A stretch of 64,000 bases of DNA. Source: Hedera helix (taxonomy: Eukaryota > Streptophyta > Magnoliopsida > Apiales > Araliaceae). Below, one piece after another: positions 49,067 to 62,960 of the stretch. The position numbers were made by a program, and so were the translations under genes. Every line of letters begins with the position of its first letter. Position 1 is the stretch's first letter. The stretch spans positions 61,095,202-61,159,201 of the forward strand of contig OX359264.1 of assembly GCA_947179155.2 (NCBI GenBank). Direction: 5' to 3'. The notes beneath the pieces are model-generated. The model was not told where the DNA came from. It was given only the letters and a program-made list of their open reading frames with translations, and made no database searches.

Positions 49067-50097
49067 AATAAGCTCAAATCCCGGTGTTATTTGAAATTTG
49101 AAGAATAAGCAGCAGATCCCGTGACCCAGTTACTACCTCAATTAAGTACACTAGCTTCCCTAAAGGGACTACCACTCTGTAAGTTGGAAGATTTTTATGT
49201 GAATGTCGCACCGTTCTTTTTGAAATCATTGCAATTTGTGTCATCACTTATCGGTCCAAAACTGCCAATTTCTGTGACATTTCTTTTCCCAATTTACACT
49301 AAACTCCCTAGTCCCATGCAATTCAGCAAAATTACTCGTTGTAAACTCGGCAGTTAATTTGTAAGAGTTTTATAATTCTGACCGATTAGAGGTAGTAAAT
49401 CCATACTTCTGGTGTAAAGTTTAAGGATACAGTCAGCATAATCTTTCAAGGGTCATATTTGTCATAAAAATACAAACTGGGGACATTTGACACAATAATA
49501 CATATTACACACGAGGTTGAGAAGGTTATCAATGTAATTTCCACTTTGGTAAGTTTCCCCTTTCCTAAATATAAAAAAAATAAAAAATAAAAAAATCTCA
49601 CTTGTAATTTAAACACATGGACCTAAAATAAAATGAATTTCCTCAAGAATATATTGAATTCCCATAGGTTTCTTACCATCACAGTACTAAAAAAGCACAA
49701 ACTTTTTAGTACAGGAAGTTGGACATTTATCTGTCTCTAAACCAAACCCATATTGCAGCAAGTAATGACAAAAATATCCTCACAGAAAACAAAGCTTCCT
49801 TCTCATCCTTCTTTTTTCCACAACAATTTATTAACATCACAACACAGAAAAAAGCACAAGCTATTTTAACAAGTAGTTAGATCCTGTATCTGTATTTAGG
49901 CTATACCCTTACTGTGGTGAAGCATGACAATATAAAATACAGTTCCTTCAATACCTAGCAACTTACCCAACAAGAAGCGTGAACATACAGGGCTACTTCC
50001 TCACGAAATGTAGATGAAGAATTAAAGAGCATTGAAGCATGACACAGGAGGCATATTGGACAGCTTTGCTCCAAGAAATGGAATGCTTTCTCATATT

Positions 50098-53000
50098 TCA
50101 TTGCTTAGATTTCACGTCAACAGATGCATTCTGATTCAGCAAGTTGTATTTAGTAGCATCACCACCATGCAACCCATACTGCAACGCAAATAAATTAAAT
50201 CAATTAGATAAAGATGCAGATTTGCATGGATGTATTGGACCAATGATATAGAAGCCAAGCATGAGCAGACTTCAAACAATGGAAGCCCCACAACAATTTT
50301 CATGTTCTCTGCAAACCCAATTAGGTTTCTGACAAACTCCAATAAGGAGTCTTTATATTTTTCCAAAGCATCAGAAGGTCAATTCTTGTAAAACTATACC
50401 AGTCCTGGTTAACACTAAGCATAAGTGCAAAACCACCTTCAGAAATCCGCAGAACAAAGACAAATTCAGTATTTAAAAAAGGAGCAAGTAGTTGAATTTC
50501 CATAAAGTATAATTGCATTTGAACATACTAATGATACAATATTTGAAGGTCGAAAGCACATGATATCTTTTTGAAGCAACTAACAAATGAAAACAAAACG
50601 TGTTACTAACTAAAAAAATAAGAATAAGAGACGGAAGAGGAAGCCTTTAGGCTGCAGGAATTGGAATACATACTAGCTATCTAGCTTTCTTAATTTAGAA
50701 GATGTCTAGCATCAGTGCAACATTCTAACTGCAAACTTATGGCAGTGTATCATAAACAATCTGCCTAAGCAATCTACTTCAAGCATCCATTTTTGCAGAA
50801 TGTGACATAGAATCCACACTCGCATGAGTTATGTCATATTGTAAAGAACCAAGAAATAAGGACTAGAACGAAAAGTATAATTACTGTCTGATCTGCACCT
50901 TTCTGTAGAGGAAGTATCTATTCATTCCTTTCCTTAATTCTCAAACAAACTACTGATCTATAATCTATTTCATTTTTAAAGTCAAGATTTTGGATTTGCC
51001 ATAAGAGAAAACAAAGTAAATTTAGGGAAAAGAATTCTGCAGATTCACTAGGTCACAGAATTTTTGTTCTGATGTGTTAAAACTACTTTATTAAGATACC
51101 TTTTCTCTCACTCGAGAGCTCCAGATGTCAGGATCACCCTTGATTGCTCCAGATGTTTGGCTTAAGTGTGGATTCAACAGTGGCTCCCAAGTTCTTCCCC
51201 TGACACCGTAATCTCACTCAATGTCGTGGTCTACTGTCCGAGTGGAAACCATGGTCCATGGATCGCAATATCAGCACAAGAAGCAGGAATAACAACTGAA
51301 AGAAATACCAAATGACACATATTAAACATAGGTATCAATTCAATAAACAAATATAAATCACATCTACCGAATAACGTAGGCGTGTGATCATTTATATGTT
51401 TACCATGTCTTGTGCAGTTGATAGCCAACCAATATAATGAATATATATGAGGTCTATAAATGTTTATGTCTAATTATATATTAATAATCCTTCCAAGTTT
51501 GAAACATATAGGTAGGCAATATAATTATTGCCTGGTATACCGAGGGAAGAAAATGTTCTCATCCTAAATTTACGGTGTTTATAATTAGCATTATATACTA
51601 TAAACAAAAGCTTCCATGTATTCTTGCATACTTGAATTCCCCAGTGTTAGGGAATACATTTTAAAATGCCTCGAGAATGTCTGGTTCTCTTTATTAGGAA
51701 TCGGAATGATATAAGAAGACTCTCAGGGATCACTGCTTCACCAGATAAGTTTGAAAAGAAAGCACGAGCTTTTTACTTCATAGTTTTTGAAGTTTGAATA
51801 GCCAAACAAGAGACAACCTGGGCCCAGGTCCGAAGCAAACCATATATGAAGGAATTTTAAGGTTATGTTTGTAGCAACATCCTAGTGATCCACACTGACA
51901 GTATGCAGCAGCAACATTGAGCGACAAATTCTTTGCCTATCATGACTTATATATATATATATAGGTAAGTTTGGCCCAAGTATGGGAATTGGAACCAGCA
52001 ACCTTGAATAGAACTACTTTGTAGCATACATACTTTTTCGAAGTAATGACACGTGTTTAGTGTGACGTTAGAATATAAGATGCAAGCTATATTGTTACAA
52101 TAGAAGAGATCCCTCTAACAGATAACATCTTTACATTGAAATGCTTCCAATATAAACCTAACCTTTCAGCACTATTCAACATTGCAAACCTCCATAATCA
52201 ATCCATGTGCCTCCACATACAAATAACAAAAAAATAGAGGGAAAAATCCCACAAGCCTCTATCAAACTAAAATTTCTCGAAATAAATGGAATCACATGAA
52301 CTCTCAAAAAAGTTAATAAGAGCACATATAAAAATTTAACTTCCATGGTCTGCCTCTTACCAAAGAAGAATATAATACAGACTATCTAAAACAAACACTG
52401 GGATGGTGATCAAATTAATATTTGCATGCTTTAATTGGAAAAACTTGGCAATTAGGAGTAGATAACAATAAAAACTAGGAAGTTAAGATGCAAGTTTAAA
52501 AGAATTTATGAAGCTAAGATTATTTTTTGTTTCTTTTTTTATTTTTATTTTCCTGCATGAACAAGAATTGAATCCTCTCTAAATAATCAGTATGGCAGGA
52601 TAAACTAAGAAGTGTAACGTAGTAGGCAATAAGGACAAGGACATACCTGAATTATAACTATAGAGATGCCAACCCACTTAAAAACATCAGCATTGGCTTC
52701 AGTGAAGCTACGAAGGCTATCAAGATAGCGTGGGGTCGAATGGAAGATCCTAGAAATATAATAGAGCATTTTGAAATAGGATGAGGGACCAACTAATTAA
52801 CAAAAGTAGATTTAAATAACAAGCATGCACTTTCTTCCAATGACGATCAATGGCAATAAATGTCACCAGGGCCCCTTTGAGTAGAACGAGTACAGCAGTC
52901 TGTAGGGTGTACTGCCAATTTTGTTTAATGAAGGAGAAAATATAAGCCATGAATTGAATTTTAAAAAAATAATTGACAAACTACGGGTTCCTTTCCTATC

Positions 53001-54270
53001 CATATGAAGTGCTGAAAAATGACATAGTTAGATTCTCCATTAACAGGGTCTAAAATTTATCTTACATTACCCAGCTGAAGGGTAGAAATCCTAAACCTAT
53101 ATTAGAATCTATGTTAAACAGGAGTCGAAATGAGTGTCTGGTTGAACACGATATTTTGAAGAGTCCTACATGATACTTTTCAATTTTTCCTGTGAAGTGT
53201 CCAATAGCCAAGCTCTTGTTTGAGTGTTCAGTGTCGGATACGGGTACTTTAGGATAAAGTGAAAAGTCTGTATAATATAGATTAAAACAGTAAATCGCAT
53301 TAATTGTTCCTTAAAGATAACGGCAAATGAATTTGACAGCAAATTTAAGTTGATAAACTAAGGGAGGATACAAAACAAAGGCAACAGCCATTAACTGCTT
53401 TAGATACAATGTGACCAATGCAATTGATACAGCACAACACAACCCCCACTCCCATAAATGCATATATGAACCTGCGGACCTGCCACTAAAAGCTACGGTC
53501 AAAATAAATCCCTTTTGAAAATAAACCACTAATACGCCTTAGGTTCGTGTAAGGCCTAGGGAATGGAATGAAGGGACCTGCCGGAGGCTGAAAAGCCGTA
53601 GAGTGCTAGCGCTCACAATAAATATCACCACATTATCATTCTGGATTCCCTGGCCACAATTAATACTCCCTACTTTCCAAAATTAGATATGCATTTTGAC
53701 TTTTTATATTAATTTAAAATTTTCTAAAATTCAAAATTAATATGAACTAATTTAATTTTTAAAAAGTAAGGTACTTTTATATAGTCAATAGCTATAGTTA
53801 TATTAGGCTACTGTTACATAACCAAATCAATATAGTATTTTTTTAGTTTTGCTAATAACCATAGCAAAACAATTAATTTAACCAAAACATTTACTAAACA
53901 TTTAATTTGAACAAAATATATCTCAATTTAACAGTACGAAATTCATACCCCTAGAAATTTAAAATTAAAAAAATGTACCAGGGAGCAGGAAACTCATGAG
54001 AATAAAGATTAAGCACGTCGTCGATACTTGAAACAATGCCGGCGGCGAGGTTCAAAGGAGTGACGTGATCAGAAACCTTAACTGCGTCAAAATTCAACAG
54101 AAGGGCATGAGGATAGAACGGTGACGGCGCCGATGGTGGAGGAGAGATAGAGTGTTTGTTCCATTGATTCAGCAAATACGCAAAGTGTATAATTACTGAA
54201 ATTCCTATAAAAGTTTGGAGGAAATTAAGGAATTTGAGGATGAATGCCAGAAAGGAATTTGGACATGCAT
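50098..54270 (-). pseudogene. Tetraspanin-18/TOM2A-like gene with disabling mutations
   Basis: Minus-strand exons: 53979-about 54270, 53372-53471, 52831-52911, 52647-52749, 51100-51295, 50098-50178. Plant tetraspanins are four-helix membrane proteins that organise membrane domains; the TOM2A group is known as a tobamovirus host factor. Visible: AFILKFLNFLQTFIGISVII (first helix), LLNQWNKHS, SDHVTPLNLAAGIVS, EFPAPW|FIYAFMGVGVVLCCIN, AVNGCCLCF, TLQTAVLVLLKGALVTFIAI with DRHW, SFTEANADVFKWVGISIVII, LLFLLLVLILRSM, then TWEPLL, DPDIWSSRVREK and YGLHGGD, ending LNQNASVDVKSKQ and TGA. Defects: no in-frame ATG before the first helix (a TAA precedes it); exon 4 is 103 bp, two bases short, near 52723-52732, so the frame meets TGA; in exon 5 the helix frame and the tail frame differ by one base; the tail frame has TGA at 51214-51216. 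Splice sites remain intact, so decay is probably recent, or the assembly has several indels here. Confidence 0.85.
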
Positions 54271-57200
54271 ACGAAGGATTCCGACTTATAATCTCACGGA
54301 TATGTTAAAACAGAACAATTTTATAAGAAATTTAAACTTCAAGGAACAATTGACAACGTTGATACTTCGGGACTGAAAATAAATTTTTGTGAAATTTTGA
54401 GGAAAACTTTTGCAATTAACCCTTATTTTTTTAATAAATATTAACCCGGCCCATACAAGATTTGTGAGGTCAGCCCAATGGGCTCCCATTCATGTACTTT
54501 TACCGGCCTCTTTGTATACAATTTACAAATTACAATCACAAAGCATTAAGAGGGTGACTATACAAGGATCATTTGTTTTTATGGGTAGCGAAAGAAATGT
54601 AAGCTTGAAATAAAAAATCAAAAATTTTGTTATTTGATGATTTTATCTAATATGAATTTGTTAATCTGTCATTAGCAGATAAAAAAATTGTTATTTTTTA
54701 GAATACCATTAACTTGTCGTGACTTTTTAACGAATATATCGAGAACTAAAATAACTTGATTGTTAATAAACATTCGTTTTGGACCCGATCGTTGGACAAA
54801 ATATTTTAAGTAGTGCATTATTTCTCTAGCTAGTATGATGATCAGATTTTGACACCAGTAAATGTACACAGGGTTGGCCAGAAATTAATAAAAATCATCA
54901 AAAGCATGCAACACTAAATTTGATGACTACTCAAACTGCTACTTTGACTTATTGAACAATTGTCTTCAAGTCTCATATCTGTAATACTTGCACCAGATAT
55001 GTGGGCTACAGTCTTCAAATGGTTAAGTAAACTTATTACTGAAGTACTGCTGTCGTTACTACTTAACCACAACAAACAAAAGCAATAACCTCTACCTAAT
55101 GACTAATTAATGGGCTGGATTTTGAATTACTTGTCACTTAATTAATGCATGCATTGTCAATTAGCAAATTGACATTGCTTGTAATTAGTGAATGAATTAC
55201 TGACCTCATCAGTATTTTTGGTCGTTATACATGTCAACTTAGCTGCTAATTAAGGTCTTCACGGTTCATACTCGCACATATTTATACACAAGCAAGCACG
55301 GACTAAAAATTAACCATCAATATATGCCATAAGAACATCTTACTTCTTCCCATTTTAAATTTGAAAATTAATATTTTTACAAAAAAAATTGATAATTCTA
55401 CGAGACTCCTTTCGTGTGAGTAGGAAATGGGGCTCACATTAATGTGAATAAGATTGACTTATGAAAATATCAAATTTTCTTTGCACTCGTGACAGTTTTT
55501 TAACTGTATCAAAATATTAGTAAGTTTACTATATAGAAAGTAATATTTTTACATATAAACTGTCACTATATAACTATAGTGATGGTCAAAATCGTCATTA
55601 TAGACCTATAGCAACATTTTTCATGAAAAAATATAAAAAAACTATGTAAAATACGTGTTTTTATAACTAAAGAGAGAGGATAGTAGTCTGTGGCGTCACA
55701 CAAAAGATACTCAAAGGTACATATAAATATCAAAAACGTCATTGGGCAATCCATAATATGAGTACTGGCCATATCTTTTCTTTATATGGAAAAAAAGTTT
55801 CCACATTTAGGAACCAATTAGTCATAAATTTCATAATGTTAGTAATGTGTAATTATTTTACAACTGCAAAAATTAATTACTTGCTCTGGATTCATCATAA
55901 TTTGGAGTCTCATCCCAATTTTGGGCTCAATCGTCAGTTTGTGAGGCTTAAAAACAGAAAAAAAATAAAAAATTATAAAGGATATTCTACTTTACTATAA
56001 TAGAAGAAGGTCGGTGCATTATTCTGAAATATATGCATCCATGTTTGTTGCAGATTGAGGGTATGTGGGATGATATTAGCTGTAATCTTAAACCATATAC
56101 AATAGTTAATGATATGTAACTTTTATATTTCAACTCTTACGGCTGGTCTCAAATCCAAATAAAGGATGAGAGTTGCGTTAAGTTTTTGACAACTAACTGT
56201 AAAACTAAAATGCCTTTAATTTGTTTCAAAAAGAAACAAAATGCTTTGCAGAGGCTGAATCAAAAGCACCACCGTCCATGCATGCTTTTTATAATTCTCT
56301 GTTGCCCTATGCTAGCCAATAATAACCATGTTCAATTCAAATTAAGATTATCACTTAGTAATTGATAAACACGTCATAATTTAAAGTAATTTTCTATTTT
56401 TAAACGTTAATTTATGTTCAATAGTTCTGTGGGAGTCTTAATAATTAAAGAAGGCCAAACTCCTACTGAAAATTAATAATATTATAAATTTATTTTACCT
56501 ATTTAATTATAAATTGCAGACCACCCAAAACTTGCTCTCTGCCAACTGAAACAAGTGTATACTCCATCTTTATTTATATATTTATCCAGCTGCAAACAGA
56601 AACCACGTAACATTCATATTTATTTATTTATTTTCAAATATATATGTAGGAATCATTTGAAATAAGTAATTCCTTTCTAGAGACTAAATTTAGCATACAA
56701 TGATATTGACTGGTGATGGAAAATCTGAACAGGCCAGTTCCTTTTGGATTAGAACACATACAAGATTTTACAAAGGTTTTCCCACCATTAGTGCATTACA
56801 AGATATCTTCGTCATCATCATCATCATATTTCCCACAGTCAACAGGTAGGATGATAATTCATTATTCTCCCTCCTTAGTATACAGGACGGATCGATAATG
56901 CTGATGATGACCGTGACAACACCACCCATAACAAGCTTAAAATAAAGAAATATAGATATATTTGCATGGTCACCAATCTTCATGAAGTATATAAATATTC
57001 AACGAAGAATAAAATAATAACAAAATGATGTAGATTTTTTTGGTTTTATTGTTATGATATATTCCACTCCCCTACCACAGTAAAAAACAAGCCTTTCGAT
57101 ATCATGACTAGGAAATTCACAAGGAGTAATTAATCCTCGTAATGGACTCGAGTTAAACTCGTTGATTTAGGCCATGAAATACATTAAAGACCAACTGCTT

Positions 57201-58024
57201 TATATATGCGTCTTTAAACTGAAGTGTTTGGCCATAACATTTATATATAATGTTAATGTATTCAAAACTTATAATCTTGGACTTATAATGCATTTCGAGT
57301 TCAAAAGTTCTCTTAATAAGGTTGATTATATAAGAATTTATTATGATTGGTTGAATTACTATGGTTCAAAATGCGTATCCTTGTATCTTTTTGAAAAGAA
57401 TGGAATTTTGATTATACGTAAATCTAGTTAGGATATATATATCATGAATTGACAGCATGCATGCATGACCATCATATTCTGTGTATCCATGTACTCTTAA
57501 GAATGCTTTAATGAATTTAGGTCAGCTAATTTATTAGGCTCGTGAAATTCAACAACCTCAGTAAGAAAAAAAAAAAAAAAAAAAAGAAAGAAGAAAGAAA
57601 GAGCTATTAATTAATTTCCATCTTAATAAAGAGTGCCCCAAAACGGCCATCAATGTATGACATTGAACTCCATGTCATACCTTATTTTAATAGTGTAGAT
57701 AGATATAGTGTTCGGTTGTTGTGTATAGATTTGTCCTGTAATTTTATTAACATAAAAGGTTAAACTCTTTCCAAATCTTTTTTTTCCGGCCAATTCATTC
57801 AATTTCAACAACTTCTTCTTCTTTTTTACTAGTTATTCAATTTCAACTTCATGAAAGTTATTAGTTATATATTCTAACAAGTAACAACTAGGTCCATTAA
57901 CTTAGGTTTCTTGATCAGCTTGCTCTTCTTCCTTGTTTGGCTTAAGCATTTATTAAATTTCCAACCAACTAAAATAATCTCTACCAGAACCCCTGTATAA
58001 ATCAATCTATTTTCTTTCACAGCC
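54271..58024. other. Intergenic region upstream of GDSL gene
   Basis: AT-rich DNA with no exon recognised. It includes a short TCA microsatellite at about 56812-56827 and a poly-A/GAAA tract at about 57568-57601. Some of it will be the GDSL promoter. Confidence 0.6.
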
Positions 58025-58030
58025 TATAAA
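58025..58030 (+). promoter_or_regulatory. Probable TATA box of GDSL gene
   Basis: TATAAA (in CCTATAAACC) is 70 bp upstream of the ATG, a typical plant spacing that leaves a short GA-rich leader of about 40 bp. Confidence 0.6.
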
Positions 58031-58094
58031 CCTCTTGTAGAGAGAGATAAAGGGAAAGAAATTTGAGCTATTAGGAAATATTCAGATTCACAAT

Positions 58095-60619
58095 ATGTCA
58101 AGCCCTTCAGGTTTTGTTGTTAGCATAGTTACACTATTAGTGGTGACGGCCACGATTGCACCAAAAGCCGAGGGAGCTCGTGCATTCTTCGTGTTTGGCG
58201 ACTCCCTTGTGGACAATGGCAACAACAACTACTTGCTCACCACTGCTCGGGCCGATGTTCCACCCTACGGCATCGACTTGCCTTCTCATTCTCCCACTGG
58301 CCGCTTCTCAAATGGCTATAACATCCCTGACCTTATTAGTATTTTTTCCACTTTCCACTAATTACTTTTTGAATTAATAATAATTAAAATTAACTGAACA
58401 TAACATACACCATGGTGTGCGCGTGTTTTACTAGGCCAACAGCTTGGGGCACCATCCACATTGCCATACTTGAGCTCCGAGCTCGACGGAGACAATCTAC
58501 TTATCGGAGCAAACTTTGCTTCTGCCGGAGTCGGAATCCTCAACGACACCGGATTTCAGTTTGTAAGTACCAAGTAAAAGTGTTCAACCAAAGTCATATA
58601 AATTTATGTACGTTGTGCCAAAATGTTTAGTTTAGTGCTTTTCTATATAATTATAGGTGACACATAAAAGTAACATTAACAGTTGCTTGTCCACTTCAAT
58701 GGCTCCTTTGACTTTTATCGGTACCTAAATGGCCGCAACTGATCTCTTTTAAGAGATTATTCTTGGCAATAAACTAGTGGTTTGACCATTTTCTTAATTT
58801 AAACAAAAGGGTAACTAATCATTTTTTTTCTAGTGCCAGATCATTTTTTATAGGAAAAGGGTAATTTCACTTTTGGATTTTCTAGTGCCAAATCATTTTT
58901 TCTAAAGGAATAATAATTTTATGTGCAATAATAATAGTTATACACGAATTGAAAGAAAAGATTACATGTGTTTTGATTTATGAATTGAAGATATGTATTA
59001 TTTTGTCTCCGTTAGCACACATAATATAGTAAGTCAAATTAACATTACAATTTAGCTAAGGATTTTATATTTATTTTTTAATCTTGGTTTGGGATAGGTA
59101 AATATAATAAGAATTGGGCAGCAACTGAGGTATTTTGAGGAGTACCAGCAACGACTGATTGTGCTTATTGGAGCTGATCAGGCGCAGAAGCTTGTGAACA
59201 AAGCCCTCGTCTTGATCACGCTCGGGGGCAATGACTTTGTTAACAACTACTTCCTGACTCCAATAACACTAAGGAGGATTCAATTCATTCTCACAGATTA
59301 CGTCACCTTTCTCATCTCTGAATATAAGAAGATTCTTCAGGTAATTTTTCATAATATTATTCTTGCTTCTACCTCAGAAAATGTAGACGTTTATTTATTG
59401 TTCAAAAGGGGAAATGAGTTGCAACATTTTCCATATGAGGGCCTGGTGTGTGACAATTTTTTGCATTTTTAGCTAACGTATTAAATTCTGTGTGTCTACC
59501 TTTATTCTTCGTTTTTAACTTACCCAACAAACTTGGGATAAAAGACGACGTTGAGCTGTATTAAATTCTACGCATACCCTTAATTTATTTCTACCAAGGC
59601 ATATAGTTAGATTTCTCTTTTTGATATATATTCCATAAGAAATTAATTTTCCAATCCCGTGTTTCCTTCCCATACTTAATGCTATTCGGCTATTCCTTCT
59701 ATCAAAATCGTTAACTACTTATGTACAGCACATATGACAGTGCTGTACTACTGTACTAGCTTGCAATTAAGCATTTTATTCCTAGCTCCAATCAAGAATC
59801 AAAGCGAAAATGAAAAGGATATACTTTGATTTTCATGATTTTTTATTTTTTTTTGGCTAATTGATGCAGAGGTTGTATGATCTGGGAGCTCGGAGGGTGC
59901 TGGTGACTGGAACTGGACCTTTAGGTTGTGTTCCAGCTGAGTTAGCCTTAAGGAGCATAGACGGGAATTGTGCTGAGGAGCCCCAAAAAGCTGCAGCACT
60001 ATTCAACCCAAAGCTCGTCCATATGATTCAAGAACTTAACAAAGAGATGAGCACCGATTGCTTTGTTGCTGTTAATGCCTTGGAACTGCAGAATGATTTC
60101 ATCAGCAATCCCCAAGCCTTTGGTATGTTTCTTTCACTTAAATACTGCTCAATATGAAACGCCACACATCTCTGGCAATCCATAGTCTGATGAAACGCCC
60201 ACAATTTATAAATAAATCCCTCTATATGCTATTATGAACACAGAGGAGAGGGTCAGTTTTAAATCTTAGTCGTTTAAGATGAATGGTCACAAATGTGTTG
60301 GTTGAAAAATCCCCATAACCAACACTAGTTATAAATCGGATTCATGATCAATGAATAACTCTTTGTACCACTTTTTTCCCATATGTCTGGAACAGGTTTT
60401 ATTACATCAAAGGTAGCATGTTGTGGACAAGGACCCTACAATGGGATTGGACTTTGCACTCGTTTTTCAATAATCTGCCCTGATCGAAACCTGTACGTCT
60501 TTTGGGATGCCTTCCATCCAACAGAACAGGCAAACAGGATTATTGTCCAAACAATCTTGAACGGGAATGAAAAGTACATGCACCCTATGAACCTAAGCAC
60601 CATCTTGGCCATGGACTAG
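58095..60619 (+). CDS. GDSL esterase/lipase (secreted)
   Basis: Exons 58095-58338, 58435-58562, 59098-59340, 59870-60122 and 60396-60619 give 363 residues, the usual length and five-exon structure of plant GDSL lipases. They hydrolyse ester bonds of lipids or cutin-type substrates, mostly outside the cell. A hydrophobic signal peptide (about residues 1-27, ending in KAEGA) precedes block I FFVFGDSLVDNGNNN with nucleophile Ser37. Block II is GANFASAGVGILNDTG. Block III GGND is at 167-170. Block V is DAFHPTE with catalytic Asp327 and His330. Other family strings are GPLGCVPAELAL and ACCGQGPYNGIGLC. The sequence resembles the LTL1 branch. The first junction splits a Ser codon (A|GC), giving PDLISQQLG. 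All introns are GT-AG and the gene appears intact. Confidence 0.95.
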
Positions 60620-62355
60620 CTCCATCAACTAATAATACTGAAATTTAGAATTCATCTTAATTTCAAGATCCTTTCTTTTTTATTTTTCTTTTTCTTTTTT
60701 CCATGTCCCTGGCTAGTTCTTATTTCACTTCGGTGGGGTTTGGTCAGTTTGATGTAGACTAAATGGGCCAAAGTGAACTATGGTTCTATCTAGATTCCTT
60801 AAAATCAAACATTTCGACTATTCTGTATTTGGTCATTCTATCATTGCAACTATATCTATATATATACTCCTAAATATTTATATTTATGCAGCATGTGTCC
60901 TCTTAATCGTCATGGATGATGCTCTCTATAAATTGAGCCACGTTCCATGTCCTGGCCAAGAGATTCCTGCAATCCAGCAAAAGAGGCAGCAAATTATTAT
61001 GAATAAATATAGATGATCTCAACATGTTAATAATGGAAGCTGCGTCTGACTCCAAGTTGCAGGGTATATTTAGCAGTTTGATAATTAGCCAGAGATTCCT
61101 CAAAAAGAAAAAGAGAATACTACATCATCAAGCAATTTTTTGTTAGAAAAAAAAGAGACAAATTATAAATTCATTATTTGTTCTTTCCGTTAACAATAAA
61201 ACATTAACTTTTTACTTCAAAATTTATTTTAGTTATGACATCTCAAAATGAGAGTTCAATTTAAAAGTTATTTTTTTTAATCTTAATAAATCTTAGTTAT
61301 AATCATTGTATGAGGAAAAATAATATATATTGCGAATATTTATGTCGACTTTTTAATTGTTAATTTTGTGAATAAATATTAGTTGTAATTTTTTTGGAAA
61401 AAGATGTAATAAACCAATCTCATGTATTGATAAGTTTCGTAATCGTAGGTCAATAAAAATATATCACAATACATAAAAATACTATTGTCTAAAATTACAA
61501 TATTACTGATTATAATGGGTTTTTAAAAATAAACTCCCTGTTTGGAAGTTTAAAAGGAGAAAATGAATTGAAAAAAACAAACAGAATATATACTTAAAAA
61601 ATTGTAGTAGTTAGAAGTAATGTGACATTTATATGACCAAAAAAGTTACACCAACATTTATGGTTAAATAGGTTGTACTGTCATTTATTTACAAAACCAT
61701 TACTCCATATAGATTTTATTTTTCCATAAAAAGTTATTCACAAAATAACAATCTCCATGGTTTAGAAAAATAATTTACAATTTGTTGTTTGAGTTTTTAT
61801 TTAAATATGCATTTATAATAAAATAAAAACAACTACTACCATATATTGAGTGCATAGTTGCATGTGGCTGTCGTTTTAACACTGCGATAGTTTAAACGGT
61901 ATCGTATTGTACAAGTCGAAAAGTTCACTTCTCTGTTCTCTCCATTTCCTTTCATACTATTTAGACTTTCATAGCCGCTTCATGTCTTGCATTCCGGGAA
62001 ACAGCAGCATTTTATGTGCCCCGGATTTCAATTGCACTTGTAAGCAACTTCTAGGTTTTGTTTCTGTATCATCTCTGTTATTCAAAAATTTAATTAGATA
62101 TGCGCTAATCGGTATTCGATTGAATAATGACTTTAATAATCATCTTTTTTTAAACCGTAGTAGCTCTAATTAGGTATTTTTCTTTCATCAGCTCTTTAAA
62201 TTTGCTTAATTGGTGATATTAAATGTTCGATGTGTGTTTATATGTTCTGTCATTATGTATGTGTTTGATCTTCTGTTATCCATTTTGAACTCAAATTCTT
62301 ACATTCATAATTTGTATTTAAGCTCTATAATTTCTAGATAGTCAAAGGCGTAGAG
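60620..62355. other. Intergenic and probable leader of next gene
   Basis: The GDSL 3' flank is followed by AT-rich DNA without recognised exons. Positions about 61915-62050 have CT-rich, less AT-biased sequence (TTCACTTCTCTGTTCTCTCC) that may be the leader of the gene starting at 62356. Confidence 0.45.
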
Positions 62356-62615
62356 ATGAGTGAAGTTCCATCACTGTTCGTTTTATGCTTGAACTCGATC
62401 AAAAATGAGATTCTGTATGGTGAGTTTTCACAGAATTTCGAATTTGTTGTTTAGTTGAAGAGGAAGTTTTAATTGTAGGAACGGACTTTTGTTTTTATTT
62501 TTGTTTTTGCAGGTGATGATGATATATCCTATATATATGATCTTCCATCAGACCTCTTTGATTGCTTGTTACCACGCTTACCAGCACCGGCATTGCAAAA
62601 GCTGCAAGATGGATT
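62356..62615 (+). CDS. Probable RNI-like (leucine-rich repeat) protein, N-terminal part; 3' end beyond window
   Basis: Coding exons 62356-62419 and 62513-62615 (donor GTTAGT at 62616) join in frame: MSEVPSLFVLCLNSIKNEIL, then GDDDISYIYDLPSDLFDCLL, then PRLPAPALQKLQDGL. Plant RNI-like proteins of an F-box/LRR-related type begin with this pattern: a helix with LCL..IKNEI, an acidic linker, then a short LP..LFD.LL.RLP..AL.KL segment like an F-box-type helix bundle. That family match is from memory and moderate. No further exon was recognised up to 64000, so intron 2 is at least 1.4 kb or the remaining exons escaped me. No signal peptide. Confidence 0.6.
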
Positions 62616-62737
62616 GTTAGTTCATTTTTTTTTCTCCATAAATATATATGTGTGTTTATATACTTATTTTATTACAGTTATCATTTTTTCGAAACAATGA
62701 TCTAGTTACTAGATATTGTTGATGGGGATCACGTTTG

Positions 62738-62960
62738 TATTTATTTATTTTTGGATTTAATGTGTTTATTTATTTATGGACTTGTTTTAATTTTAGAAGA
62801 TTTAATTATAGTAATAGATTTTAATTCGGAGAGTTTTATTATAGTATTTATTTATTTCTGAATTTGATGTGCTTATTTATTTATGGACTTGTTTTAATTT
62901 TAGAAGATTTAATTATAGTAGTAGATTTTAATTATGAGAGTTTTATTAAACTAGTAGATT
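62738..62960 (+). repeat. 107-bp tandem duplication
   Basis: Units starting at 62738 and 62845 share TATTTATTTATTT, TTATTTATTTATGGACTTGT, TTTAATTTTAGAAGATTTAA, TTATAGTA and GAGAGTTTTATTA. The sequence after unit 2 continues with a third partial copy of TAGTAGATTTTA. Confidence 0.85.

Larger units (their letters stand above)
46721..50097. other. Intergenic region
   Basis: No gene recognised. It holds MITE family copy 3 (46996-47225), an AT microsatellite near 47748-47771, a C-rich (CCCCA)n-like stretch at about 48590-48640, and an inverted-repeat element at about 48835-49066 (left TTTTCAAAATTAGAAACACA; right with TAACTCTAATTTTGAAAGAG), a Stowaway-like candidate. Confidence 0.55.

Noticed and set aside
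53660..53770. Possible Stowaway MITE starting TACTCCCTACTTTCC
   Set aside because: Only one end was recognisable; no inverted partner with TA flank was found.
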